Origin: Albula goreensis
Taxonomy: Eukaryota; Chordata; Actinopteri; Albuliformes; Albulidae
NCBI GenBank assembly: GCA_022829145.1
Contig: CM040743.1
Span: 35,319,841-35,383,840 of the forward strand
DNA length: 64,000 nucleotides
Reading direction: 5' to 3'
Under the pieces are notes generated by a model, which searched no databases, was not told the origin of the DNA, and saw only the letters and a list, made by a program, of their open reading frames with translations. Below are positions 1 to 13,339 of this stretch, one piece after another. The position numbers and the translations under genes were made by a program. Numbering within the stretch: the first letter of the stretch is position 1; every line of letters begins with the position of its first letter.

Positions 1-42
1 CGAGAGCCAGCCTGGAAGATTAAAAAAAAAACTGTCCCTTAC

Positions 43-420
43 CTTAGCGTTCCTTGATTTCCTCCCCTTCACTCTCCGGTGTTGCCACAGACAGCGCGCT
101 GCTCCCCCCTTCACATTAAGTGCGTTATGTTGCTGCTGTTAGCTCCATTGAGAAGTCGCAGCTGCAGCGAGACGCAGCAAGAGGAACAGAGAGCGGTGAA
201 GTGAAGGTCTCTGGAGCTCGCGACTGCTGCGAACGGAACATGCTCAGGCGCCAAAATGCCACCTGAACTTGGACGCCTACGATTAAAAAAAAGAAAGGAA
301 TGAAAAGAAAAAGCCAGAAGATACGAATACCCTTTCGCTATTTTGTCGCACTCTGGATGAGTGTAAGCGAGCAATTCAAAAGTGACCCACCAGAGACTTC
401 CCACTCCACAGTATCAAAAG
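43..420 (-). other. Candidate non-coding first exon in CpG-richer DNA
   Basis: Read on the minus strand, this stretch is richer in CpG than the rest of the window (clusters around 90-260) and ends in a good splice donor: exon ...GCTAAG followed by GTAAGG, with the last exonic base at about 43. There is no long coding frame; the only in-frame ATG near the donor opens a few codons and stops. This fits a 5' untranslated first exon and promoter of a gene running off the left edge of the window, but a chance donor is possible. Inference only. Confidence 0.25.
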
Positions 421-3400
421 ATGGGATCCTACGAATAATCAAAACAGTAGAGACTTGAAAGGGGGTGGGGCCGACGCCAATCTATCTGAGTTACCAAGCT
501 GTATTAACATTTGAATGCTGAACGGTCTGGGAGAAAATTAAAAGTGTGTTCCTTTCTTTTTTTATTGTGAGGACTGTTTTCACTCCCCGTATGTCACTCT
601 GTTTAAACAACGCAAAGAGTAGACGGAAAACAATTAAATCTTTGTTAACATAAAGCGGTACAAATTGAGCATGAGATATCCGGCACCCCTGTATTTGCGC
701 ATTGCACCGCGAAGCAGCACAGAATGCCTTTATTGTAGTTCACAAAATTCATCTTTTCTGTGATAGCTACGGAGCTCCTGTGCTGTTTGCTGGCTGGTAT
801 GTTCTGTTAGGCGGCGCTCTAAAAATGAAATGTCGACTATCATACCCAGTCACAGCAATTCTTTTGGAACTGAATCTGACTAGCATTGCCAAGTCCCACC
901 AAATAAGGCATACGCCAACACTGCTTTCTCGGGTATTAAATTAAATCTGGGATATTTATTCTATCGTACATTACTGAACCATTTGAAACGCACAATGGAC
1001 ACAAATATAAGGTTTGAAGGTAAGATGGATTGTCGTGTTTATGAACTGCAACAGTTTTTATTCTGTTTTGCTTCACCGTCCTCACTGTTGTCTTGCACTG
1101 ATTCTACACTGTTGATCTCAAATTATTACATACAGTAACTTCGCAGACAGTTAACTTACACTGTATCACTATGAAATTAAGTAGACGCTTTGGAATAAAA
1201 TGGAAAATGTAGGTTTTGGTCCAGCTGGTGAGGCAGGTTGAATCAGTTCATAAATTCTCAATACGTGATGCACATTGCTTGTCCCCGATCTATCTGCCAC
1301 CTAATTGACTGCAGTGATTGGCCAATTAAATTAAACTATGCTGGAAGGTCACTGGGCCAGTGATAAAGCCACCAATTCCTGAAACCCAGAATTGTCTGTA
1401 AGGTAAGACACATTTAATTTCATTGTCACAGGGTAGCTGGTTCCCTGCACTTGAGGTCTGTCCCACAGAACAGTTCAATGTGAATGCTACAGACCAGTTC
1501 TTCACTCTGCCACTCACCAAAAGCACCACATGAGAAGCAAGGTGATACAGCAAACAAACTCACGGTATGGAATCCAAAGTGTTTGTTTGTGTCTATGCAC
1601 CACATATATCCTGCAATGCACCACACAGTACCATAGGTGAACAGCCACCAGTATGCTTGTGAGAGTTGCTGGGGTAACAGCCTGTTGTCGCTATCACTAC
1701 ACTGACTGATTGACTGCACCAGCAAGGTAAATGAGTCTGCCATTATTACATTCCTTTGAACTCTGTATTGAAGACAGCCACTTTCCTGACACTGAGTTCA
1801 TCAGTTAATGGCCTGTTGGGAAGCTAGGGGCTGTACATGTTAGTGCAGCATGGGAACTGGGAGTTGTGTTACTTGATGACTAATAACAACTAATGAAGTA
1901 AACACATGGTGACTAATAATGATGTAAACAACAGAACTATTTCGGTTTTGTTTTATTTTCGGAGCAATTTCCATCATGGATCTAGGCTGTTTCGTATCCG
2001 CTGGGATTGTGGAAATGATTTGAACAAAAACATTCCTGTTTTCTCTTTTTTAATTTAAGCCCAGTGGTGTCCACCTCTTTCTTTCTTTTCACGAACAGAC
2101 AGTTGTCTAGTGTATAATGCGGCAGCCGTCCTTCACACACGGAGCTGAATGAGAGAGTTCAGCTCGGTGGTCATGGTTATTTCTTCGGATTTTGATGATG
2201 GATTTCTGTTGTATGGTGTATTGTATCAGTGCCAGTGTAGCTGGAATATGCAAAAGATTGCTGTCTTCCTACCTTATCTGCAGGTCACTCTGAATCCTGC
2301 AGTACTCTTAGCTCAATCCTTCCCTCCTTCCTTTCCCTTATAACTGAACTACTATACAGCAACAACCCTTATGCCACACACCCCTTCAAAGGTAGCACAA
2401 CTGCGAATCTAGTTTGTGTCGTCACCATGTTATGGCAGTTTAGAGTGTCACATCACCCTCTAGAGTCCATACAGGAGTACAATTTGATTCTTTCAGAGAA
2501 TCACCTAGGTCTTTTGCTTTTTCCGCCATTGTGTCACTTGTCAGAATTTTGTCAAGGGCTAAGTTATAAACTGACATTGCAGCAGCCTCCACACATGAAT
2601 AATTATTAGAGCAACATTCATTACCAAGGGCAATGTTTTCAAATTAATACACACATTTCATTTTCAGTCATGGCCAAATTGACAATTTTCAGTTTGTTAT
2701 TTCCACAGATCAATTCCACATTCACTCCTAATTGATTAATAAATGTGATCTAAATGCATATGTATTTTTTGTTTGAATGAATAATGTCAATAAGGCCTGC
2801 CAATGCATTTTTTTTTCCTTATACACATTCCAGAGTTAAGGAATATGTAGGTCCTTCCCTATATAAAGGACATGTTATGTACATCTTTCTAAAATTCATT
2901 TTGTGTGAAATCCTTTTTATTCATATAAAAATGCTGAAGATATGTTTAATGTGACTTGATCTATCTCATATAATATATTGGTCACTATATATAAGACAAT
3001 ACCAATGCCCTTTGCTATATCAGATGTCAACAGTATTGCTTAGCATTAAAATATTGATCAAAAGGGCATGACATTAAGCTGCTTTCAGAGATTTTCTGAT
3101 TGCTTATATTACATAAATATAAAGGGTGGCCAAGAACTCCTCAGATAGTGGTGAATCCAGAGGCCAGGGTTGGGCCTGTAATTGTTTTGGGGGGAACCAG
3201 TTTTATGTTGCTTAACTGTCTTCAGGATGCACAGTTTAAAATATGTGGGTAATGGGGGGCAGGTTTAATGTTAAGCTGGCAAAGCCAAATCCACTCACCT
3301 ATCGCCTACCCCAAAGAACTGTAGCTTAACTTAGGAAAAATCTGACCATAAAGGCCAACTTCATCACATACTGTCACTTTTGAACTTTAACAGTAAGCCG

Positions 3401-5180
3401 TATTGTTAACCTCGTCTAATTCCCTTGGCATCAATAAATTGACATGAGCACATTATGTGATTGCATTATGTAAAGGAATTACATCAGGTTGGAATTTATT
3501 GCATTTCTGTGTTCTGTGGTTTAGTGTCCAGTCTGATTATTCTGATGCCAACAGTTGCACATACAGGAGGACAGCATATACAGTGACAGTCATACAGCTT
3601 CACCCAGGGAGGGAGGGTTGCAGTCGGATGTGTGGTCCCTGTTCAGTGCCGGATAACCATGAAGCACATTTCCTCGATGTGTTGACTGTCAGCTGCACTG
3701 CTCAGCTGGCTGTCTGCAGAGTGAAAAGAAGAGGTAGCTGGCAGGCCCTCTTTTGGAGAAGAGCCCACGCTTATCTGCTCTCTCCAAAATTGAGAGAGTA
3801 ATGAGATGGATTTACAAATAACATTGGGCAATCCAAACTCGGGGAAAAAGAGTAAAAAAAAAGAAAAATCTGGGATGAAAATCAATTTTCAAAAAAGGCA
3901 GCATCATATTTGATATAATATTTGAATTGTTAAAAAGTGTTCTTTCAGCGAGTTTATTCATTTTCTCTAGTTTGTAAATTGTTGTATGATACTTATTGTG
4001 ATGGTTTTTTGTGAGAGGAAATTGCTTTGCAAGGCATAAATGTAGATAGAAGCTTAAGGTATGCACTTATGTTATTGATAAGTCAGAATTTACCAGTAAA
4101 TGTAAATAAACGAGTACATACCTGCATATGTTTAATATCTGAATGATTATGGACATATGAGTGAGTGCATGAATGTGTGTATGTGAGAGAATGCACACGT
4201 GTGTGTGTGTGTGTGCACAGGTCACATTGCATTAGAATGTAGGACTAATGTCATAGAACATCGCATGATCAGGTGCAAATGGAAGCAGACTTGCCTTGAG
4301 GGTAAACCCTCAGTGTGAAATAAACACTGATAGCAGGAGATGCTGCTGAGTTAAGTGGTTTTAACGTGTGCATAGCTGAAGCTTATGGAGTAGGACTGAC
4401 TGTTTCCTCATGACTTACGGGGACTCTATTGTTTCACACATACACTTTGCTTGATGAAAATCAAAAGGGTAAGGACAGCTGTTTTTCAGTCTGTGCTCGA
4501 GATTATTTTACAGTGTATGTCTCTTTAAGTTCAGTACATAAATACAGCAAAAAAGGATTTGCAAAATGTACAATGTCATATGTTGCTTACATCACTAAAT
4601 AAAATACATTAAAATTGCTTACTATTTCTACTACTATAGTTTAGACTCGTTTTTCTTTCTCTGTAATGCAGGCATACAAACTAGTGAAACTGAGTGCATT
4701 TCTAAGAGACTTTCAGGACATGTTTTAGCGTAGGGAAGAAGTACTGCCAGACAAGGGGTTAGGTGAATCACCAAATTTCTCAGGGGAGTTGAATAAGACA
4801 GGTGTTCGAGAGAGAGCAAACTACAAGAACCAAATCTTTCAAGAGATATAAATAAAATAGGTTTAGAGTGACAGAGAATCGTTTCCCAAAAAATGCATTG
4901 CATTTTAGCAGAGGTGGGAGCTGAGGCTTAAAGTCAAGAGACTTCTGCAACTTCCGGGAAGAACCAAGCTGTCTAGTAATAATGCATTTTTTGTTGTTTC
5001 TTTTGTTTTGTTTTTCCACATAATATGTCTCTGGGCTTTTTTTTGCTGGGTCGCCACAGAGAGAGAGTGAGTCAGACTCCAAGAATTATGATGTGGCCCC
5101 GCTGGTCTTGCCAACTAGCACAAAAACGTGTTTGTCTCCCTTTTTCCTTTGCCCCCCATTCACGTTGAATGGCTGCAGGC
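421..5180. other. Intergenic, no gene seen
   Basis: AT-rich DNA with frequent stops in all frames. The open frames here (up to 105 codons on the minus strand near 1426-1743) have no domain, no signal peptide and no splice context, and I treat them as chance. A T-rich stretch and a GT microsatellite lie near 4.2 kb. Nothing else was recognised. Confidence 0.6.
4199..4215. repeat. Short (GT)n microsatellite
   Basis: An uninterrupted GT run of about eight units, preceded by GT-rich degenerate sequence. Confidence 0.9.
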
Positions 5181-5189
5181 GATCTGATT

Positions 5190-5480
5190 CTGAGTTTTAG
5201 GAAGGGGTCCTTTTCATCCTCGAACAGCCATTTAAAAGGAAAATGGAATTAAAATCGGGCAAAGGATACATGCATTTGCCTGCATAAGATGCATGCAGAG
5301 ATAATCCTGATGGCCGCAGAAAGGCAGATGTCGAAAGCATTTTGTGCCTAATTAATGAGTTATTGCTACTGGTCCGAGGGCCCCAGCATGGGACTGGATC
5401 CATATATTCAACTGAGGAATGTGTCCCTTCTACTTCATCCGATTAAGACAGGCATTCTTATGGGGAATCTAATTTAACGT
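5190..5480. promoter_or_regulatory. Candidate conserved non-coding element
   Basis: Balanced base composition, no simple repeats and no open frame. It holds a homeodomain-type core (CCTAATTAATGAGTTATTG near 5348) and GATA-type sites. This is the texture of vertebrate enhancers. Conservation is not tested. Confidence 0.35.
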
Positions 5481-5659
5481 TCACCATGGCTCCAAGGAAG
5501 TCCGTCCCAATGTGAGAATGACAGAAAGGAAAAGCCTTACTGGAGTTACTCACTCGTGCTCCATGTAAAATGATTGAAAAAATAAATAAGCAAAACAAAT
5601 GGAGGAGCAGAACTGATGGCATGATGCAAAATAAACTGTGGTTGAGGCTTTTTTTTTTT

Positions 5660-5900
5660 TTTTGTGAAAAAAATAATTAAAAATCACCCAGCGCCAGCAG
5701 CATTGCGACTCGCCACAAATCACGTGACAATGAGGGGAGGGAAGGGTGGGGGTTGGGGGGCAGGCGGGCACGGACGGTCAATCTGTTTTCTCTCCGAGTC
5801 GCTTTTTAAACGCGGCCCAATAACAGGAATGTTAAACGCTGGTGTTTGTGTCAGCCGCTCGTGGGTAGAATTCTAATGGGCCCCCCATCAAAGGTTTCTT
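5660..5900. promoter_or_regulatory. Candidate conserved non-coding element
   Basis: After a T17 tract the sequence holds a TAAT/ATTA core, an E-box (CACGTG near 5722), a CCAAT-type box (near 5817) and a TCAAAGG TCF-like site (near 5888). It is GC-richer than its surroundings. Enhancer-like by composition only. Confidence 0.3.
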
Positions 5901-6167
5901 TAGTCTCTGTTGTGCAGGGAGGGTGAACGGGGACAGCATGTGTGGCCACACAGACAGCGTTTTAATACACTGAAAATCAACTGGAATTGCGCCTCAACGT
6001 TGTATTGAGTGGAAGCTGGTAAAGGAAAGCAATGGTCTAGACTTAACACCCTACTTCAGTTATTTAAAACAGAACATATGCAAATATATGTTAAAATACA
6101 AGATTAAAATAAGGACTACACATGATACCAATGGTACAGATATATTTGTTATATATTGTACACATGG

Positions 6168-6700
6168 TACTAGAGATGAAACGGTATGAAATTTTAATAT
6201 CATGAATATAGTGACCAGAGTTATCAGTATTAGCGCGGTATTGTTAAAATGTGATACACACACTGACATCATTTCACCATGAAGATGACTGATAACATTC
6301 AAAGTGTTGCCCCCTTTCACAGCCATTTTCTTTCTGCATGTTCTGCAGACAGGGTGACCATCTTCGATCAAGTTTCCCTCAGCTCTCTAAAATACAACCA
6401 AACACAACCACACTTCAGACTTAGTATGCTTAGAAGGCTGAAAAATCTCCGGAGCGCTGTCACTGCCTTCAGCCATGTTTTTATTGATGCAAAACAAACC
6501 CACGTTGCATGCTGCACCTGCACGCCTGCATCTGGGAGACTGTTGCTAACTTTGGTTGATGCTGGACAGTATTTACAGTGAGGTTTTCAAATAATCAAAC
6601 ACGGTTTTAATTATAATTAAAATTTGAAACGGTAACGCTAACCATCAGGAATTTTACCGTGGTTTAGCATAATTTGGTACAAATATACGATATTTGTACC
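6168..6700 (-). mobile_element. hAT transposon fragment with BED zinc finger
   Basis: The left part (near 6170-6245) reads as a fish hAT-type end: GAGATGAAACGGTATGAA, then TTAATATCAT and ATCAGTATTAGCGCGGTA. The right part (6600-6665) carries the mirrored GAAACGGTAACGCTAACCATC and TTTACCGTGG. Between them, on the minus strand at about 6272-6350, an open frame shows a BED-type finger with CRTC, KKMAVKGGNT and a downstream SHLHGE. This is the N-terminal DNA-binding module of hAT transposases. No catalytic domain is present, so this is a deletion derivative or single-exon remnant. No clean target-site duplication was found. The family assignment rests on the finger and on remembered fish repeat ends. 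Confidence 0.65.
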
Positions 6701-6722
6701 TAAATGGTACAAATATACGATA
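6675..6722. repeat. Two-copy direct repeat in an imperfect palindrome
   Basis: TGGTACAAATATACGATA occurs twice, at 6675-6692 and 6705-6722. The first copy plus the following TTTGTACC forms an imperfect palindrome. It lies at the edge of the hAT fragment. Confidence 0.85.
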
Positions 6723-6739
6723 CCAATGGTATATTTATG

Positions 6740-9700
6740 TATTTACTTTGCAGACAGTCTTTTCTAAGGTGACCTGGGTATTTGCAGATAGAAATATTTA
6801 TTGAAGCAATTCAGGTCAGTTATGAGTCTAAGAAACACAACAATGGTACAACACTTGAGACATGGGAATGAAACTTGCAACGCTGTAAGGCACAAACCCA
6901 GCATTGTACATCACTTTAATACACTTAAAATGACTCTAAAATAAGTTTTTTTGCTGTACATTCTGCAACTATGATAACCCAAGCTCTTAATGATCAAGAA
7001 AACCAGTAATATACTCCTGGCTATCTGAAAAAAGCTTACTTTTCAATGTGTTAATCTTCCACTACTCTATGTTGTAGACATATTAGCACCAGTTCTAAGG
7101 AAACACAGCTAGCTTTTTAGCATAATTAACACACTTTAATGCTTCTCATTGAACTTGGCAGAGGATGAAGATTATCATTAAGCGTCTTTTCACCGCTGAG
7201 AATCAATGGGGGCCCAGTCACCTTGTCCACTTGGCTCGTACCTGAAAGAAAGAAAATCTATTATCCTCACTAGAATTTAATGCCAGTGGTGTCATCTCTT
7301 TTGCATACAGTGAGGATGAAGCATGACAAGGCATTTTGCGGTAAGGACCTCGTCCTTTGCTAAAGGCCACAACTATCACGATCCTAGAGGCTGACAGAAA
7401 GTGTACTTGATACTGCAATATAAAAGAAAATGACTGTTTTGCCCCAGACTTGTGAATGGTAAAAATGGAAGACTGCCTCCCTCTTTCTGTTGGAAAGATC
7501 CATCAGTGTGGATTTAGATTTTCGTCATCTGTCCAAATTTTGTATGCATAAAAATTAAGGTTAATTTACTTTAGAAAGATTTTGGATAACATGAGCGTAA
7601 CTTCCAGGGGGTGTGTAGGGTATGCCCTGTCTTTCTGGGCTACAACACCACTGAGTTGTGTCAGTTCACATCCACATTTTATATGCAAAGGCTTTATTTG
7701 AATTTACACTTTTTTTAAAATATGTACAAAATAAAGGTCATGGCATATGTACTGTATTACCAAGACTATATTTTTGTAAAGCAAAAATGACTCCCTAAAA
7801 TGACCGTCTCATCTCTATCCAGGGCTCCCCAAGACCTCTTAGGTGCATAGGAATATCTGTTGAAATTGATCTGTTAAGCTTTGGCAATGCAACCTAGTGG
7901 TCTTGCTCACAAGATATGATAATATCCCTAAGGAAAAGCAATTTAGAAACACCTGCATTAGGGGCTAGATGCAATTTTTGTTTTGTGAGAAAAATGTGAC
8001 CATACAGGGATGGAAAAATAATGAAAAAGAAAAGAGGCTCATATTTCATAACAAATAAATGTAAAAAGAAGCCTCATGTGTTTCATATTATTGTCATAAC
8101 TGTGCTGAGAATTATGACTGGGTACGACACTATGACACACAAGACAATCTGTATCATGCAAAAATAGTTGTTTTTCCATTCTGATGTAAATTGCTTTATA
8201 CTCATCAGCTTTCTGCCTTGACACAATACAGTATGCTTTGTAGATATCCCATTATCCCACACAGTCAACATATTTAAGACAATTTTGAAGGCTTCTCTCT
8301 GACATTTTACTAGACTTATCGGTTAGTTATGTAGTTTTACCTTAATAAAAACATACACACACGCACACACGTGTGTGTGTGTGAGTGTGAACATTGTAGA
8401 CTACTATTTGCATGGCCTAAAACCTCCACCGTTGACCTGTCAAGAGGTGAGAACATTGTGCCTCTAACAACATTGTGCCTCTAACATACAATTTTATTTT
8501 GTGTTTTCTTAAAAAAAAAACAAGATTTGTTTGCATTTTTTATAACATCTGCAATACTATAGCATTGCCCTATGCCTGTAAATACATAAGGAGAAAACTG
8601 AATTCAGACAAACTAGCCAATTTAATTAACGTGTCATTAATATGATTCTTGTCTATAGCATCTCTGCTTAATGACTTTGCTACTCGAAATCAATAAAGAC
8701 TGTTCATAAATATGGTGTGTAATTCATGTATAACAAGCTTAGGGTAAATTCTAACTGTTATGAAGTGTAGGCCATATTAATCAATGTTTCTAATAATACT
8801 ACAATTAGTTAGGTCCATGGGGGAAATAGCAAGCATTACAGCGAAACACTATGCTCTGCGTTCCCAGTAAAGTGGGTTTTAATATGAGATATTGGTGGCA
8901 TTTGTCATATAGTGATGGATGACAGTAGGTTTCAATTCAATCAATTTTATTTGTAAATGTATTTAAAGTAAGTGTCTTTATTTTTTTCTAGTTATGAGTC
9001 GATGAATTTATCTGTATTTTGCTACATGTCATTTGATTTAACTCTGTCAAGGTCAATAACAAAGCTTATTAATCAAAGGAGTGACTGTGGGGAAAGTAAA
9101 ATATAGAAATAATTTATAATATAATATGTAAATAATGTTTTAATGTTCAACAATATATCCATCATCTATTTTTTAAAAAAAAATATATTTCATGTAACAC
9201 CGCAATTTGCTGAATATATTTTGTAATGTAATCATACAGCTACCAACATGATAGTAGCCATAACTGACATAATCGGCATGTGGTGTACTTTTACATGTAT
9301 TTGCACTCACAACTGCTATAAACAAATTATATATGGATATGATTTTGTTTTATAGATGTATATAAAGATATATATATAAAATATATTATTATATATATAT
9401 TTCTTGTAGACGATGCCCATTCTATATTTTGCTGTTTGATTATTAAGACATCTCCTTCTTCTTATTGCATTATGTTTTTCATATGTACTAAAATGCATGC
9501 ACAATTTTTGGGATATCCCATTAAACATGCTACAGTAGTTTATTTGCATGACCTCTCAAAATTTTGCAAACTAATGTAGGTACACGCAAGATTGCATATT
9601 CATTAAAACTAACAAATATGAAAAATCCAATGTTTGAATCAACTTTAACTGACACAGTCCTCTTTGCATCTCATTCAGATGGTTTCTTTTTTGTGTGTGG

Positions 9701-10150
9701 TAACAGTTGTGCATGTGGGTTTTAACCCCTTAGAGTCAGTCAAAGTGGAGGAGTTGCAAGTGCTTACTTAGCCATTGCACTCTGACTGTCACGGTACTAC
9801 AGATCAGTTGGTTTTTTGCTCTAGGAAAACATTTCTGTTTATAGGTTGTTTTTGCAAATGTATGCTGTTTTTGCCCTTTTATCATGATGGAGACTAAGAA
9901 GCCTTACAAAGTACATCTTTTGTCCTCTTTATTTTCAGATTGTTGGCCATGAGACATTTGTGGCCAGTAATTCATTTTTGCTTGAAAAGCAACACACTGT
10001 AGGAGTGATGCAAATTAGAACAACAAAGACGGTGACATAGATTAATGTATTTAATTAATAGCACTGACAGAAGCCTTTAAAAAATGAGAAACGTTACACC
10101 AAAGGAAAAAATGCACAGCATCTATGGCAAAAAGCCCCCAAAAAGTTCAG
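6740..10150. other. Intergenic, AT-rich, no gene seen
   Basis: Long AT-rich DNA with poly-A/T tracts and TA-rich stretches (9340-9400). A trace of a common fish repeat (TTCAATTCAATCAATTTTATT, split near 8932) and a small tandem copy of AACATTGTGCCTCTAAC (8453-8485) are present. No coding exon was recognised on either strand. Confidence 0.55.
8353..8388. repeat. (AC)n-(GT)n palindromic microsatellite
   Basis: An AC tract with one CG interruption runs straight into a GT tract, so the two halves are mutual reverse complements and could form a cruciform or Z-DNA. Confidence 0.85.
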
Positions 10151-11670
10151 AAGACAATTTAATTCGAGGAATTTTGGAGAGAGACAGACTCTTAGGCATT
10201 TTTTTTTCAAAGGGTCTTTGTACGTGGACGTTTTTCACAAATTGAGCATAAGCACTTTCGGTGATCAACAGGAGAAACGGAATGCCTGAAACACCCTAGG
10301 TGCTGCAAAAGTAATAAGTGTGAAAATATTTAAAAGATTTGTTTATTCGTGCCACCGTGCCTGTCATGCGGAAGGAATATCTGCCCAAAGGAAAAGAAAA
10401 TAAGTATTCCCCTTGGAGTGAGTTTATTAAGCTTTATAATTAGATGTGGATTTGTTTCTCCTCCGTTTCCTTGAGCTTGGGGGGGAGAGAGAGTTTTTTT
10501 TTGTTTGGTTTTTTTAGTCGTCCTCATCTCCTTTTGAGAGACGCTTGGAGTGACAGTGGCAGTGCAGGAGGCCCGGTTGTCTTTGAGAGGCGGTGGTGAG
10601 AAACAGTGAGCACAAACTCCTCTCCGAGGCTGAGACATAAACAGGAGGGCCACCTCCACTCCTCTGCTCCTCGTCTTCATCTTCTTCCGAGTATTCTCTC
10701 TCTTTACAAGCTAGAACAATTTAGAGAGAGAGAGGGAGCCATGCGAGAGAGGGAGAGGGAGAGAGAGAGAGAGCATGTCTTCAATCAGAGAGGGTCTGAA
10801 AGGCAACAGATGTCGCTAACATTGTGGCGGCAAGGTCGGTTCTGTGTGGCGACCCTGCAAGCTTTATCTTCCACTGAGCCCACGGATCCCAGAAAGGAAG
10901 AAAAGGAGGGCAGTGGGGGGCGGATGGGTGGCTCTGAATCACTGTGGCCTCAGCTCACATGGGGGATGTGTACGCTCTTGCTTCATCGGCATGTCTGAAA
11001 GAGGGAGACCCCATTGCACTCCTTCACACTCGCTTGGGTGGCAAAGCACACTCACACACATACACATAAACCTCCCCACAGCCATCCCACCGCCCACCCC
11101 CATCCCCCCACCCCCGTTGACAGCTGCGTTCAGATTACCGGAACAAATTAAGGCGATTCAGGCCACCAGCAGGGGTGAGACAAAACGAGGCCTCCCCTTT
11201 TTCAAGTAGGAGGGGAAAACAGAGCTTTGGAAAAAAGGGGCCGAACAACCGAGCTGGGCCGACCCAACAAACCACCATGGGATTGAATTTGATACAGTCA
11301 ATATTGAGACATGCTCACAGCCTCATCTTAGGAGTTTGCCTGCTGTCGAACAATGAGGTGTCCGTTCCTAAATGACCGGAAAAGTGGTGTGAAGCGAGGT
11401 ACAGGGATTACCGTGATGCACCTAATTAGAGCATGAAAAAGCTTCTTTAACAAGGGAAACGTAATAAAGGACCAGGATGAAAAGGCGGCAGGAGAGATTA
11501 GCTTGAGACCAAACAAACACGGCTAATATTAGCAGGCCTCCCCAGAGCATTGTAGTCTGCGTGCCTGAAGGTACTCTGCTTTGTGAATGGGGATTTTTGG
11601 GGATCTGTTCCCAGATAACAGAACACGTAAAATCCAGGGAAAACCTTTGGTTGGTCATACTTAGTGATAA
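10150..11670. promoter_or_regulatory. Candidate cluster of conserved non-coding elements
   Basis: An extended block of complex sequence with higher GC than its flanks, interrupted by a GA tract. The part at about 11100-11520 looks most constrained: AGATTACCGGAACAAATTAAG near 11131 (split by CGGAA), CACCTAATTAGAGCATGA near 11418, and many TAAT cores. Open frames of up to 130 codons cross the block on both strands, but they overlap each other, run through the GA tract and encode low-complexity RE repeats, so I do not call genes. Confidence 0.35.
10722..10773. repeat. (GA)n-rich tract
   Basis: Purine-rich GA repeat with GGGA interruptions. Confidence 0.9.
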
Positions 11671-12589
11671 CTAAACAGCTCCGTTAGCCCTTTCTTGTGT
11701 GGTCTTTTCCTTTTAACAGTTCTACTGAGGCTACATTAGTAAACATGTTTTATCCTTTTCCAGAAAAGTCAGGAGTTAAGGTATTAAATACTAAATGTGT
11801 ACAGCCTTGGTCTCATAAAACATGTATCTATAGAGCGTAACACTTTGTACACATGCGTATGTATGCACTTGTGTGTTTTTCAGCCTTGAGTGTCAATGAC
11901 TTCTGAGACTCAGTCTCAGTTAAACAATCAATCTTACAACATTTACATCATTGAGGTTGTTTTTTTTTTATTTAGTTTTTTTATTTATATTTCTTTATTT
12001 ATATTTTTTAAGTGAGCAGATGCATCATGCATTTCCCTGTACCCAGATTTTTCCTTATTAAAGAAGTACAAAGACAAAAATGTTTTACATAAATAAACCT
12101 GGAAAATGTCAGTATTTCTGTATATCTTTAGTGAGTAAATAACTCAGTAGAAACAACACCCTCAATTTATTGAGTTCCCATGGTATGTGTCAAAAGTGAA
12201 TCAACAACACAGAAAGAAGATTTGAATTTAAAATTTGTATGAGAGAAACCAATGAGGAGTAAAATGCTGTACCATACAGATGCAGTGGTGCATGATGGGA
12301 AACATTAACTGAATGCTTTTGTGAGCAGCAGACAGTTCAAGTAATTTAACTGAATTAAATTCAGAAACATTCCCTTATGATTTAGAAAATCTTCAACAGG
12401 TATCGTGCCTGGCGGGAGTTGCATTTAAAAAAGAACGCTATCATTATGCAGGAGTGATAATTTGGATATTTAATTGAAAAGAGACACTCGAACGTAAATT
12501 AGAAATGCACAGTGACTTAAAAACGACATCATTTAATGTTTTGTTTTCTCTGAGGCTGTTTATATGAAGCAAAATAATGTTGGTTTATT
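11671..12589. other. Intergenic, no gene seen
   Basis: AT-rich, with long T and TTTA runs near 11960-12010. No gene or element was recognised. Confidence 0.55.
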
Positions 12590-12716
12590 TTGGGGATAGA
12601 GCTGAGAGTTCCTGTAGTTTTAACGTCTCTATGTAATGCTTGGAAGCATGCTGTCGAATGATGTTAGCTCTACATAGCTGGACATTAAATGTATAATGTG
12701 AGGAGATGAATCATTG
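12590..12716 (+). repeat. Left arm of a 127-bp inverted repeat
   Basis: Starts TTGGGGATAGAGCTGAGAG and ends GGAGATGAATCATTG. Its reverse complement recurs at 14835-14962 with about six differences by eye, i.e. about 95% identity. I see no target duplication beside either arm, so it is not clearly a transposon terminus. Confidence 0.9.
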
Positions 12717-12873
12717 TCAATTTGTTCTTCACAGAAAAATTATCAGCAAAAAGTCAATATCTAGTAAATTAAACTATCAATGGCTCTAACCCTAACAGGC
12801 TCTAAAAGTAAATAGCTGGAGTTTTAAAAATGGTCTATCATTGCTGATTTCACACCGTGAAATGTCATTTCGC

Positions 12874-12917
12874 AGTGCACACTTCTACTCCACCCAGTGC
12901 ACACTTGTACTCCACCC
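12874..12917. repeat. 22-bp tandem duplication
   Basis: AGTGCACACTTCTACTCCAC(CC) is repeated immediately with one C/G to G change (CTTGTACT). Recent local slippage or duplication. Confidence 0.9.
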
Positions 12918-13339
12918 TCTTTGCTTTCTCTCACCTGTACTCTGTGCAACTGCAAATGTTCAAAGGCACAGCAAAACAAGACAAGATAGCAGAGATGATA
13001 TTCGTTAGCCTCAGCTGAATCCCCAAAGGCAGCCATACAAGAACAGGACAGGAAACAGAAAAAGATGGAGTGAGATAAGTGAGTGAGGGTTGTTGTAAAC
13101 ACTTTTTTTTGACATTGTATACTTATTTGTATGTGTTATGTTAGTTAGCCTATAATTTAATGGGGTCAACCCTCATAACCATTCATACACCGTTCAAGCA
13201 TAATTATGTAAGAGAATGGAGACAGGATTATTCTGGAGAATAATTACTCATGTTATTCATGTATTTAAAATTACAGTTCTGGACCCCAGTGTAAGTGAAA
13301 AAAAAAAAAAAACAGCCAGCCAATTCTAGAATTTTGAAA

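Noticed and set aside
1426-1743. 105-codon minus-strand frame
   Set aside because: Trp/Cys-rich but no domain match that I know and no start or splice support.
10606-11209. Overlapping 130- and 121-codon plus-strand frames
   Set aside because: They run through a GA tract and Pro/Thr-rich low complexity, and have no domain.
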